From NCBI GenBank assembly GCA_964636785.1, contig CAZWVK010000007.1, positions 1 to 40,966 on the forward strand: a stretch of 40,966 nucleotides of DNA. Reading direction: 5' to 3'. This DNA is from UBA6776 sp964636785. GTDB taxonomy: Bacteria; Bdellovibrionota; Bdellovibrionia; Bdellovibrionales; UBA1609. This document shows positions 23,646-30,917 of the stretch, piece after piece. Each line of letters opens with the position of its first letter. The first letter of the stretch is position 1. The notes below the pieces were generated by a model that saw only the letters and a program-made list of their open reading frames with translations, was not told the DNA's origin and made no database searches. The position numbers and the translations under genes are program-made.

Positions 23646-23897
23646 GACGGTTCTCCACTTGATGACTGAAAAAATAAAACATTATCAGCGAGCTGGCCTC
23701 TCAGGATCGTCATCAGAATGTCTAAAAATAGTCACAAAACGCGTGTTATTTAAATCTTTAAACACTTCTTTAGCAACGGTAAGACAACTTTTCTCCTGCT
23801 CAGTGATAACTTCTTGGAACATGATGGAGGATCCATCACCCCTTTTGTAACCCCTTTCCACGGAGGATTTCTAAAGGGACCAAAGAAAGGATTTTTT

Positions 23898-24131
23898 ATG
23901 TCACTCTTACTTAGATTTTCATCCACAAAAATCACAGGAGCTAGTCAAGAAGGCAAGAACTCTGAAATTTCACTGGATGTTTCTATGATTGAAACTGACT
24001 CGATTGATACAACGATTTCCGAGGCCACATCCTGCTCGGATGGACGGGAAAGCCGTCCATTAATAAAAAGATTAATGTCACAAGTTAAAACCGATAGAAT
24101 GTCCTATCGAAGATCAGAGATTGCGGTTTAA
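23898..24131 (+). CDS. Small polar protein of unknown function
   Basis: A 77-residue Ser/Thr-rich protein (MSLLLRFSSTKITGASQEG...). I start it at 23898, where AAAGGA sits six bases before ATG; the longer open frame from 23814 would translate a leader with no coding character. There is no signal peptide or membrane helix. The C-terminus is basic (KTDRMSYRRSEIAV). It ends 17 bases before the flavin oxidoreductase gene and may be cotranscribed with it. The leader GAAAGGATTTTTTATG is identical to that of the DJ-1/PfpI gene at 30812. Confidence 0.5.
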   Translation: MSLLLRFSSTKITGASQEGKNSEISLDVSMIETDSIDTTISEATSCSDGRESRPLIKRLMSQVKTDRMSYRRSEIAV

Positions 24132-24148
24132 GCTCAGGGGCTTGATGG

Positions 24149-25483
24149 ATGTCCTCTAGTCCAAAGGTGACGCGAACCCTAGTTGCTGGAGCTGGAACTG
24201 CTGGAATCGTGGCCTTCAAAGCATTCGAGCGGTCCTCTCATCCAGCACTCCTCTTTGATGGAGGACCACTTGGTACCACGTGTGCGAGAGTGGGGTGCAT
24301 GCCTTCAAAGGCTTTGATTGAACTTGCCAAGAAAGCTCACCAAACGACTCAGTTGGCAGAAAGTCGAATTCTTTCAGTGGAGTCTAAACCACAGTTCAGT
24401 CTCCTAAAGGCTTTGCAAACTGTGCGCAAGCTGCGCGATCATTTTACGAACTCCAATATTGCGGATGTTCATGGATTTGGTGATCGATTTGTACCTGCAA
24501 ATATTCATTTTACTTCCTCAAATCGCGCCACTGCTTCCAATGGTGACAATATTGAATTTGAAAATGCACTCATCGCAGTTGGAAGTTCCCCTTTTATCCC
24601 CGATTCCTTTATTGATCAGCGAGATGTGTTTACCTCAGACAGTATTTTTGATTTAGAACACCCAATTGATTCATTGGAAATTATCGGATGCGGAGCTATT
24701 GGCTTAGAACTCGCCCAGGCTTTTGCTCGATTTGGAGTTCATGTTCGCATTTACTGCGAGGAATTTCGCTTAAAAATGCTTCCTGATCAGGAACTTCACT
24801 CTATCTATCATCAAATGATTCAAAAAGAAGTGGAAATCATCACCGGTGTCGAAGTTTTTCACAGTGGCAAGCGAAACGAATTGCAAATTGGCAACGAAAG
24901 TATAAATTTCGAAGCGTGTCTGCTTGCAGTTGGAAGACAATCAAATATCCAGAATCTTGGAATTCCCGTTGAAAAAATCGAGTTGGATGAAAGCGGACTG
25001 CGAATTAAAAATTCAAATTTTTTCATTGCTGGAGATGCTGGCGAAAGAGGGTCTGTTGTTCACGAGTCTGAGATGGAAGGTCGAAGGGCGGCGAAGATGA
25101 TTCTAGGTCAAAATGATCCTGGAGAATCGCGAACACGCATCCGAATTCTCTTTACAGACCCACAAGTTGCAGTGGTTGAAAGACGTGACCATGAAACCGA
25201 TTCTGTTGATGAAGTTCTTCTCTACTTGACCTCACAGGGACGCTTTACTTTAGCTCAGGAAAACTATGGCGCAATCAAGCTTCACATTGAGCCACGCTCA
25301 GATGTTATCCTCAAAGCCTATATCGTATCGTCCCAGGCTGAACATCTCGCCCATTTCATCTTCAGTTACATTGAGCTTGGGCGCACCTATAAGGAGCTAA
25401 GGCACTCTACTTTTTATCATCCGAGTATTTATCAGTCCTTTCGCATCAAACCAAAACGACAAAAGGAGAATAATTATGTCTAA
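24149..25483 (+). CDS. FAD pyridine nucleotide-disulfide oxidoreductase
   Basis: A 444-residue flavoprotein of the dihydrolipoamide dehydrogenase, glutathione reductase and mercuric reductase group. It has the FAD motif GAGTAG (14-19), redox cysteines Cys45 and Cys50 in GTTCARVGCMPSKAL, NAD(P)-binding GCGAIGLE and the second FAD motif FFIAGDAG. The dimerisation domain ends in YHPSIYQSFR, where the usual catalytic H-P-T-x-x-E motif has Gln in place of Glu. Either the partner differs from lipoamide or glutathione, or the proton relay is altered. AGGGG precedes the start. The small gene 25476-25658 overlaps its end. No lipoamide complex genes are nearby. Confidence 0.9.
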   Translation: MSSSPKVTRTLVAGAGTAGIVAFKAFERSSHPALLFDGGPLGTTCARVGCMPSKALIELAKKAHQTTQLAESRILSVESKPQFSLLKALQTVRKLRDHFTNSNIADVHGFGDRFVPANIHFTSSNRATASNGDNIEFENALIAVGSSPFIPDSFIDQRDVFTSDSIFDLEHPIDSLEIIGCGAIGLELAQAFARFGVHVRIYCEEFRLKMLPDQELHSIYHQMIQKEVEIITGVEVFHSGKRNELQIGNESINFEACLLAVGRQSNIQNLGIPVEKIELDESGLRIKNSNFFIAGDAGERGSVVHESEMEGRRAAKMILGQNDPGESRTRIRILFTDPQVAVVERRDHETDSVDEVLLYLTSQGRFTLAQENYGAIKLHIEPRSDVILKAYIVSSQAEHLAHFIFSYIELGRTYKELRHSTFYHPSIYQSFRIKPKRQKENNYV

Positions 25484-25658
25484 ACATAGAAGCAATATCG
25501 ATCATTCGCAGAATCCATCTGATAAGGTTCAAGATATTAGTATGGAACACTTTGAAAAGAACACGGGTAGAAAAGTCGATCACGAAACTTTGAATCGCCA
25601 TTCCCGAGCTGATGTGTTAGATCGAAATACGAAAAACAGAGCGCGAGACTCTATTTAA
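25476..25658 (+). CDS. Small hydrophilic protein
   Basis: A 60-residue very polar protein with 13 His/Arg and many Asp/Asn residues (RSNIDHSQNPSD, RHSRADVLDRNTKNRARDS). It looks intrinsically disordered, like small hydrophilic stress proteins, but I cannot name the family. A strong AAAAGGAGAA site and an 8-base overlap with the oxidoreductase gene support that it is real and cotranscribed. The hydroquinone reductase gene follows at 31 bases, giving a likely three-gene redox operon. Confidence 0.7.
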   Translation: MSKHRSNIDHSQNPSDKVQDISMEHFEKNTGRKVDHETLNRHSRADVLDRNTKNRARDSI

Positions 25659-25689
25659 TTGATTCAACCTAAAAGCCAAGGAAGAACGC

Positions 25690-26640
25690 ATGGGTCGTTT
25701 GGAAAATGGAATTTGGACTCAGTCCGCTGTCGCGCCTACAGATGAACAGGGTAAGTTCAATCGGGAAGAATCTGCTTTCCGTTCGACGATTTCAAACGAC
25801 CATGACGTTTATAAACCAGAAAAAGGACGTTACCATCTCTACGTTTCCTATGCCTGCCCGTGGGCTCATCGCGCACTGATATACCGCCAGCTAAAAGGTT
25901 TAAACGATATTATTTCAGTTTCAGTCGTGCATCCCGAAATGCTAGAAAACGGCTGGGAGTTTCGCACAGACTTTAAGGGTGCCACTGGAGACTTAGCCGA
26001 GGGAAAGAATTACCTCTATGAGGTCTATCAACTGGCAAATCCCAAGGTGAACGGAAAAGCAACTGTTCCCATTCTATGGGACCGAAAAACTAAATCCATC
26101 GTCAATAATGAGTCTTCTGAAATAATTCGGATCTTCAATTCCGCTTTTAATAAATTGACTGGAAATGAAGCTGATTTTTATCCACAGTCTTATCAGTCCC
26201 GCATTGATGAGATGAATGAGTTTATATATGGGCACATCAATAATGGTGTTTATAAAGCTGGATTTGCTACGACTCAGTCCGCCTATGATGAAGCTGTGAA
26301 AAATGTTTTTAAAGCATTGGAAAGAATTGAGAATGAATATCTCAGTTCTTCAACTTACCTTCTTTCCTCAGAGCCTCTGGAATGTGACTGGAGACTCTTT
26401 ACAACATTAGTCAGATTCGACTTGGTTTATTATTTTCATTTCAAATGCAATTTAAAGAGAGTGATGGATTATCCCCGTCTCAATAGGTATTTGAATTCGC
26501 TTATTCATTGGCCGGGAGTACGGGAGACGATTCATTTGGATCACATCAAACATCACTATTTTTATAGTCACACTGACATCAATCCAACTCGAATCGTTCC
26601 CATCGGGCCTCCCATTCATTCAATACTTAATCTCAGTTAA
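25690..26640 (+). CDS. Glutathionyl-hydroquinone reductase (YqjG/PcpF type)
   Basis: A 316-residue glutathione transferase of the Xi class. The catalytic motif is ACPWAHRALI with Cys56. The family segment NGWEF and the later SSEIIRIFNSAFN are present, and the C-terminal helical domain has the typical ECDWRLFTTLVRFDLVYYFHFKCN (described in parts). It reduces glutathionyl-hydroquinones and related adducts. AAGGAAG precedes the start. It follows the flavin disulfide reductase and the small polar gene on one strand, which suggests thiol or quinone detoxification. Its end overlaps the convergent baeRF gene by 21 bases. Length matches the family. Confidence 0.93.
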   Translation: MGRLENGIWTQSAVAPTDEQGKFNREESAFRSTISNDHDVYKPEKGRYHLYVSYACPWAHRALIYRQLKGLNDIISVSVVHPEMLENGWEFRTDFKGATGDLAEGKNYLYEVYQLANPKVNGKATVPILWDRKTKSIVNNESSEIIRIFNSAFNKLTGNEADFYPQSYQSRIDEMNEFIYGHINNGVYKAGFATTQSAYDEAVKNVFKALERIENEYLSSSTYLLSSEPLECDWRLFTTLVRFDLVYYFHFKCNLKRVMDYPRLNRYLNSLIHWPGVRETIHLDHIKHHYFYSHTDINPTRIVPIGPPIHSILNLS

Positions 26641-27747
26641 CGCCGCAAAATCCCCAGACTGATAGTTGCCGGGAATATGAACAGGATTGCCATAAAGCTC
26701 TCCAGCCATGATTCCATCAACTTCAGGCGATAAGAAAATCTCAACTCCCTTATTCATGCAGTCCAGAATAAATCGATTGAACGCCATAAGCTGCGGTTTT
26801 TGGTTGCCGTCACCCAAAGCACCAGCAAGCCATCGCTCGTTCACCTTGAGCAGGCGCAGATTTCCAAGTTCCTGCTCCCAGATCAAATCTCGGACATTGG
26901 TGATTGGTTCTTTCGTAAAATCAATTTCTTCCGAGATAGACTTCACACTCTCCGCACTTAAAGCTTTCTCAGTGATCGCAGTCCTAACCTTTTCATGGTT
27001 GAGATGATCCAATACAAAGGCATGAGAAATCACTTGCACTCCTCGATTTATTTTTGCCATTTCAGATTTAAAGAATGCGCTTAATTTCGTCGAAGCAAAA
27101 ATATGAATGCTTGAAAATAGAGAATGGTACTTGGAAACTCGCCCTGCCAATTCACGACAAAATTTCTTTAACAATTCTTCCTGATAATCCTGTTTGTGAT
27201 CAATCTGTCTTGGCATTTCACCTTTTTGGTATGGTCCTGTTTCATCACCTGCCCATAAATGAGAAAGCTCTAAAACTCCCTCTGGCAGGTTGAGCTTCGC
27301 AGTCATTTCCTCTATTCGCTTATAGTTCGATACTCGAAATGCTCTCACCAAATCCTGTTTTACAAAAAGTGCCAGGATAGGTTTTTGTGCTTTGGTTTTT
27401 AAAAGTGGTAGAATGAAAAATTCATCATCCACAAAGAAAGTGTCTTTACACCTTAATGAGGAATCAATCGAGACGACCTCATCGTCTCCAAAGTAAAGTG
27501 CCGCATATCTCTCACCGAGCCTTATACTTTGGGCCAGCTCCAGCTCCTGTCCAAATACTCTTTGATCTTCCAGTATTCGAGTTATAACGGGCGGGGTCTC
27601 CATATTTCGAGCATTGAGTTCTTTTATCGCATGGGACAGCCAGACTCGAACTTCCTCAAAGTTATGATCGATTTGAGACCACTCAAGAAAAAGAGAAACT
27701 TTTGGGCCTCGAGGTTGGTCCAAAAGTCTTTTGATTGTTGAATTCAT
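26620..27747 (-). CDS. baeRF (eRF1-like) family protein
   Basis: A 375-residue protein of the bacterial archaeo-eukaryotic release factor-like (baeRF) group. Supporting features are VSLFLEW near the start, a central domain with ALFVKQDLVRAFRVSN, the KFCRELAGRVSKYHSLFSSIHIFAS helix-strand unit (in parts), and a C-terminal L7Ae/eRF1-3-like part with MNKGVEIFLSPEVDGIMAG. No GGQ peptidyl-hydrolysis motif is present, so ordinary translation termination is unlikely; ribosome-linked stress roles have been proposed for the group. TAGGAG precedes the start. The small gene 27758-27952 lies 10 bases upstream on the same strand. Confidence 0.78.
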   Translation of the reverse strand: MNSTIKRLLDQPRGPKVSLFLEWSQIDHNFEEVRVWLSHAIKELNARNMETPPVITRILEDQRVFGQELELAQSIRLGERYAALYFGDDEVVSIDSSLRCKDTFFVDDEFFILPLLKTKAQKPILALFVKQDLVRAFRVSNYKRIEEMTAKLNLPEGVLELSHLWAGDETGPYQKGEMPRQIDHKQDYQEELLKKFCRELAGRVSKYHSLFSSIHIFASTKLSAFFKSEMAKINRGVQVISHAFVLDHLNHEKVRTAITEKALSAESVKSISEEIDFTKEPITNVRDLIWEQELGNLRLLKVNERWLAGALGDGNQKPQLMAFNRFILDCMNKGVEIFLSPEVDGIMAGELYGNPVHIPGNYQSGDFAALTEIKY

Positions 27748-27757
27748 TATTTAGCTC

Positions 27758-27952
27758 CTAATTTCGAGTTGATCTAGAAGACTCTGATTCATCTAGCGAA
27801 CGCTCCATATCCGACTGAATATTCTGTGTGGGAGTGAAATCCGTCGTGCTATTGACCCCTTGGCCAATGACATTTTCTTTCAAAAATTCATTTTCCTCCT
27901 CTACCGCTTTTCTTCTTCTTTTGTTTTCTTCCTGGTAGTTAGGTGTAGGCAT
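27758..27952 (-). CDS. Small polar protein cotranscribed with baeRF
   Basis: A 64-residue hydrophilic protein with a charged helical start (YQEENKRRRKAVEEENEFLKEN in parts) and a Ser/Asp-rich, probably disordered tail. I do not recognise it. An AGGGGG site precedes ATG, and a TATAAT lies 26 bases upstream of the start. The baeRF gene follows 10 bases after its stop, so they likely form a two-gene operon. Confidence 0.65.
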   Translation of the reverse strand: MPTPNYQEENKRRRKAVEEENEFLKENVIGQGVNSTTDFTPTQNIQSDMERSLDESESSRSTRN

Positions 27953-27977
27953 TCTATACCCCCTTAAAGTATGGTTT

Positions 27978-27983
27978 ATTATA
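27978..27983 (-). promoter_or_regulatory. Candidate -10 element for the 27952-26620 operon
   Basis: A perfect TATAAT on the minus strand, 26 bases upstream of the start codon of the small polar gene. It leaves a leader of about 20 bases that contains the AGGGGG ribosome binding site. No good -35 element is seen, so this is only a candidate. Confidence 0.4.
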
Positions 27984-28062
27984 TTGAAAATAGGACTTTA
28001 GGAGGTTCATTAGTCTTCAAAAAACTGTGAACAAATTAGCACTATTGGTGTAACCTTTTGTT

Positions 28063-28626
28063 ATGAGATTTATAATTTTAATTCTACTTTTAGGGCTGGT
28101 CCTTCCTAGTCAGAGCCAGGCATTTGTTTTTGACATAAACACTTTTTATTTTTCTGATTCTCTGAAGACCAGTGATAGCTCAACAACAAGCCGCACCTTC
28201 TACAATTTATTTCTCGGTTTTTCCCTGGATAAAAAAGATCGCTATCAGGTCGGCTGGAGCTATGCCAGCTTCTCAACGAGCGATAAAGCCGGCGACTTCA
28301 ACCAAACCTACTCTTCTACCCAAATGGGCCCCGGATTTCTTTGGTATCTGGATAAACGCCGACAGTGGCGGCTAGGTCTTTATTATCATTTAAAGGTGGA
28401 TGGCAAATACAAAACAACTGGCTCTGTTGCAGAAGAGCTGCGTGGATCAGCTTTCGCAGCGGATTTCGGTTACCAGATTCCAATGACCGAATCCTTTTCG
28501 CTCGCAATTCGGCTCAATTACTCATCCACAAGCTACAATGAGAGCTTTGAAGAGGACACTAAAACTGATGTGTCCTATTCACGAGGAATCATCTACCCTT
28601 CGATTGGACTGAATTTTGAGTTTTAG
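28063..28626 (+). CDS. Outer-membrane beta-barrel protein candidate
   Basis: A 187-residue exported protein. The signal peptide is MRFIILILLLGLVLPSQSQA. The mature part alternates polar and aromatic residues in strands of about ten (YQVGWSYASFS, QWRLGLYYHLKVDG, SLAIRLNYSSTSY) and ends in GLNFEF, with the C-terminal Phe expected of barrels inserted by the BAM complex. Size suits an 8-stranded barrel. No exact family is recognised. The ribosome binding site is weak. Its end overlaps the convergent 28589 gene by 38 bases. Confidence 0.75.
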   Translation: MRFIILILLLGLVLPSQSQAFVFDINTFYFSDSLKTSDSSTTSRTFYNLFLGFSLDKKDRYQVGWSYASFSTSDKAGDFNQTYSSTQMGPGFLWYLDKRRQWRLGLYYHLKVDGKYKTTGSVAEELRGSAFAADFGYQIPMTESFSLAIRLNYSSTSYNESFEEDTKTDVSYSRGIIYPSIGLNFEF

Positions 28627-29254
28627 ATTTCTTCCTTGAAACGTCAGTCCCTTTTTCTTGAACTTCATACTTAAATGCGGCAAGCAGGCCAAAATGATTG
28701 CCGTCTTCTTTAGCCTTGCTGGTCAATGCCATTGAATATCGCGCATCAAGAATGACCGCATACTTTCCATTCGACCAAGACCAAGGCTCATGCTGGAGAG
28801 AAAAGTCAAAACCGTACTCTGTTATATCTTTTGCAGAGCTATCGGGCCTAAGACCCTCTGGATAATCAGTATGAATCACCGAGCCTTGCCCAACGGAATA
28901 GGCTGAGAAAAATGCAAGTCCTGCTGAGAACTTGGAATTGAACCAATGTCTATATCCCATTGTGATATGAATCCGCTTCATTTTTTCCATATTCACCACA
29001 CCATACTTTCGAGTCGCATAGACTTTCTGAAGATAGGAAATGGAAATCTCCGCGCCACCATTTTTATCAATATCCCCTTCGAGCATGACTGTTCCGCCCA
29101 GAAACGTCGGTGTTTTCAATCCGGGATTTTGAAGATGGTCCGTATGATATAAGAAGGGCCCTAAAGAAGCCAAAACCTTGCCGTTTTCAGGCTGATGCGC
29201 CCAAACTGTTGTGGATACTGCAAAGATCAGTAAAATCAGCTTTCTTTTCTGCAT
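28589..29254 (-). CDS. Exported beta-rich protein, possible outer-membrane barrel
   Basis: A 221-residue exported protein. The signal peptide is MQKRKLILLIFAVSTTVWA, cleaved before HQPENG. Many amphipathic strands follow (GAEISISYLQKVY, RIHITMGYRHWF, SAGLAFFSAYSVG, YGFDFSLQHEPW, HFGLLAAFKYEV). Unlike its neighbours it ends in a basic, polar tail (VSRKKSKTQNSVQSKGR) and not in an aromatic residue. That tail is the part encoded in the 38-base overlap with the 28063 gene, so it may be a recent extension. It is divergent from the 29278 gene with a 23-base gap. Confidence 0.7.
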   Translation of the reverse strand: MQKRKLILLIFAVSTTVWAHQPENGKVLASLGPFLYHTDHLQNPGLKTPTFLGGTVMLEGDIDKNGGAEISISYLQKVYATRKYGVVNMEKMKRIHITMGYRHWFNSKFSAGLAFFSAYSVGQGSVIHTDYPEGLRPDSSAKDITEYGFDFSLQHEPWSWSNGKYAVILDARYSMALTSKAKEDGNHFGLLAAFKYEVQEKGTDVSRKKSKTQNSVQSKGR

Positions 29255-29277
29255 CTCAAAAGGTTAAATCAAGCCTC

Positions 29278-30216
29278 ATGCGTGAGTCAGCCAGAAATCT
29301 TCTTTCTTCAATACTTATACTCACGGCTTTGCTAGTTCCCGCGGATGCTCATGCTGAAGATAGCCGGTTCGATTACTGGATTGATTCAATGATTGAGTAC
29401 AATAAATACCTTTCTCAAAAGATTCGGGACGCGGCTCATGATATTGATCTTTTTTTATCACGGCGTAAATACACCGATGATCCGAATGAATCGAGCATCA
29501 TTTTAAGGTCCTTTGCTTCTCATATGGAAGGAGGCGAGTTCAATTCTTCTTTTAACTTCGATGTGAATCTACGACTCCCCAATCTTGAAGAGCGATGGGC
29601 TGTTCGATTTTCGAGTTATGATGTCAACCGCGAGGAACGTGGAGTTAGAAACCAACAACAAAGAACCCGCCCACGTGAGCTAAATTATGGAGCCGGGCTC
29701 TTTCTTCTTCAAGAGCTCGGCAATATTAAAACGACCTTTCAGCCGCGGATTCAGCTTAAGGATCCGCTTGAAACAAGTTATACACTTCGGTTTGAAAGCA
29801 GTGCTGAAGTTCTGGCTTTTTCGGTGGACCCGAGGCTTGAATTTTTTGCTGATTCGGAACGTGGAACGGGCCAATTCCTATCATTGAATATGCAGCTATC
29901 TGCTCAAAAAGATGTAAGCATCGTTCAGTTCAATGAAGAACAGTATGAGAACGCAGAGAAATTGCTGACGACTTTACATGGAATTTCTATCAGTCGAAAT
30001 GTTGGGGAAAGGAAGGGCGTTTCAACGACGCTAAGTTTTGCATCGCGAAGCCGCCCAGCCTTTCACTTAAGTGATTTAACCTGGTCCGCTGCTTATTCCG
30101 CCGAGCCCTATCGGCGGGTATTTGCATACTCCATTGGACCGCTCTGGGTTTTTGCAAAAGAGGAACGGTTTAAAGGTAACGTCGGGCTCTCCATGGACCT
30201 CCAGTTTATTTTCTAA
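29278..30216 (+). CDS. Outer-membrane beta-barrel protein candidate
   Basis: A 312-residue exported protein. I use ATG 29278, giving signal peptide MRESARNLLSSILILTALLVPADAHA; an upstream in-frame ATG lies inside the opposite gene. After a short helical region (YNKYLSQKIRDAAHDIDLFL) come regular amphipathic strands through to the C-terminal SMDLQFIF, ending in Phe. I recognise no named family; size suits a 12-stranded barrel. AAAAGG is 14 bases upstream, a poor site. Its stop overlaps the convergent PfpI gene by four bases. Confidence 0.72.
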   Translation: MRESARNLLSSILILTALLVPADAHAEDSRFDYWIDSMIEYNKYLSQKIRDAAHDIDLFLSRRKYTDDPNESSIILRSFASHMEGGEFNSSFNFDVNLRLPNLEERWAVRFSSYDVNREERGVRNQQQRTRPRELNYGAGLFLLQELGNIKTTFQPRIQLKDPLETSYTLRFESSAEVLAFSVDPRLEFFADSERGTGQFLSLNMQLSAQKDVSIVQFNEEQYENAEKLLTTLHGISISRNVGERKGVSTTLSFASRSRPAFHLSDLTWSAAYSAEPYRRVFAYSIGPLWVFAKEERFKGNVGLSMDLQFIF

Positions 30217-30812
30217 ACCCGATCTTCCATCTGTTTGGATTCCGTTTTGCGAGCACGATGTTTGCCCTCGCGAATTTCCTCAACCATTTTCCTGCAGAAT
30301 GCATCCAAATCCTCTGGACTTCGACTAGTGACCAAGCCTTTATCGACCACAACCTCTTCATCGACCCAATTTGCACCGGCGTTGATAAGGTCCATCTTTA
30401 TCGACTCATAAGATGTCATTTTTCGACCTTTAACCACCTGCGCATTAATCAAGGTCCATGGTCCATGGCAAATGGCTGCAACCGGGCGCTGAGTCTCTTT
30501 GCCAAAGAAGCTTTTTACAAACTGAACGGCATCATCATTCATTCTGAGTTGATCTGGATTAATAACACCGCCAGGAAGAACAAGGGCATCGAATTCATCA
30601 GCATTGGCGTTAGACAGTTCAATATCAACATCAAACTCCTTACCCCAATCGCCTCCGTCCCATGATTTCACTTTGCCTTCTTTTGGCGAAACCACTTTGA
30701 CATCCGCACCCGCATTGCGAAGAGCTTTTAGAGGTTGAACGAACTCGGATTCTTCAAATCCATTGTCCACAAGAATTGCGACTTTCTTACCAGTTAAATG
30801 ATTCTCAGCCAT
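30213..30812 (-). CDS. DJ-1/PfpI family protein (YhbO type)
   Basis: A 199-residue DJ-1/PfpI superfamily protein. The nucleophile elbow is AAICHGPW with Cys115 and His116; Glu20 in NGFEESEF is the usual partner. EFDALVLPGGVINPDQLR and VVDKGLVTSRSPEDLDAF are typical of the PfpI/YhbO subgroup, linked to resistance against oxidative, acid and glyoxal stress. The start at 30812 has AAAGGA; the longer frame is not supported. The leader GAAAGGATTTTTTATG equals that of the 23898 gene. Confidence 0.93.
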   Translation of the reverse strand: MAENHLTGKKVAILVDNGFEESEFVQPLKALRNAGADVKVVSPKEGKVKSWDGGDWGKEFDVDIELSNANADEFDALVLPGGVINPDQLRMNDDAVQFVKSFFGKETQRPVAAICHGPWTLINAQVVKGRKMTSYESIKMDLINAGANWVDEEVVVDKGLVTSRSPEDLDAFCRKMVEEIREGKHRARKTESKQMEDRV

Positions 30813-30917
30813 AAAAAATCCTTTCGTCATTATTGATTGAAACAAAGGTGATTATAGCTGGATTATGCGATGCGCTCTTTTTCAATATCGAAAGAGAGTA
30901 TCAATTTTTCTACACAA

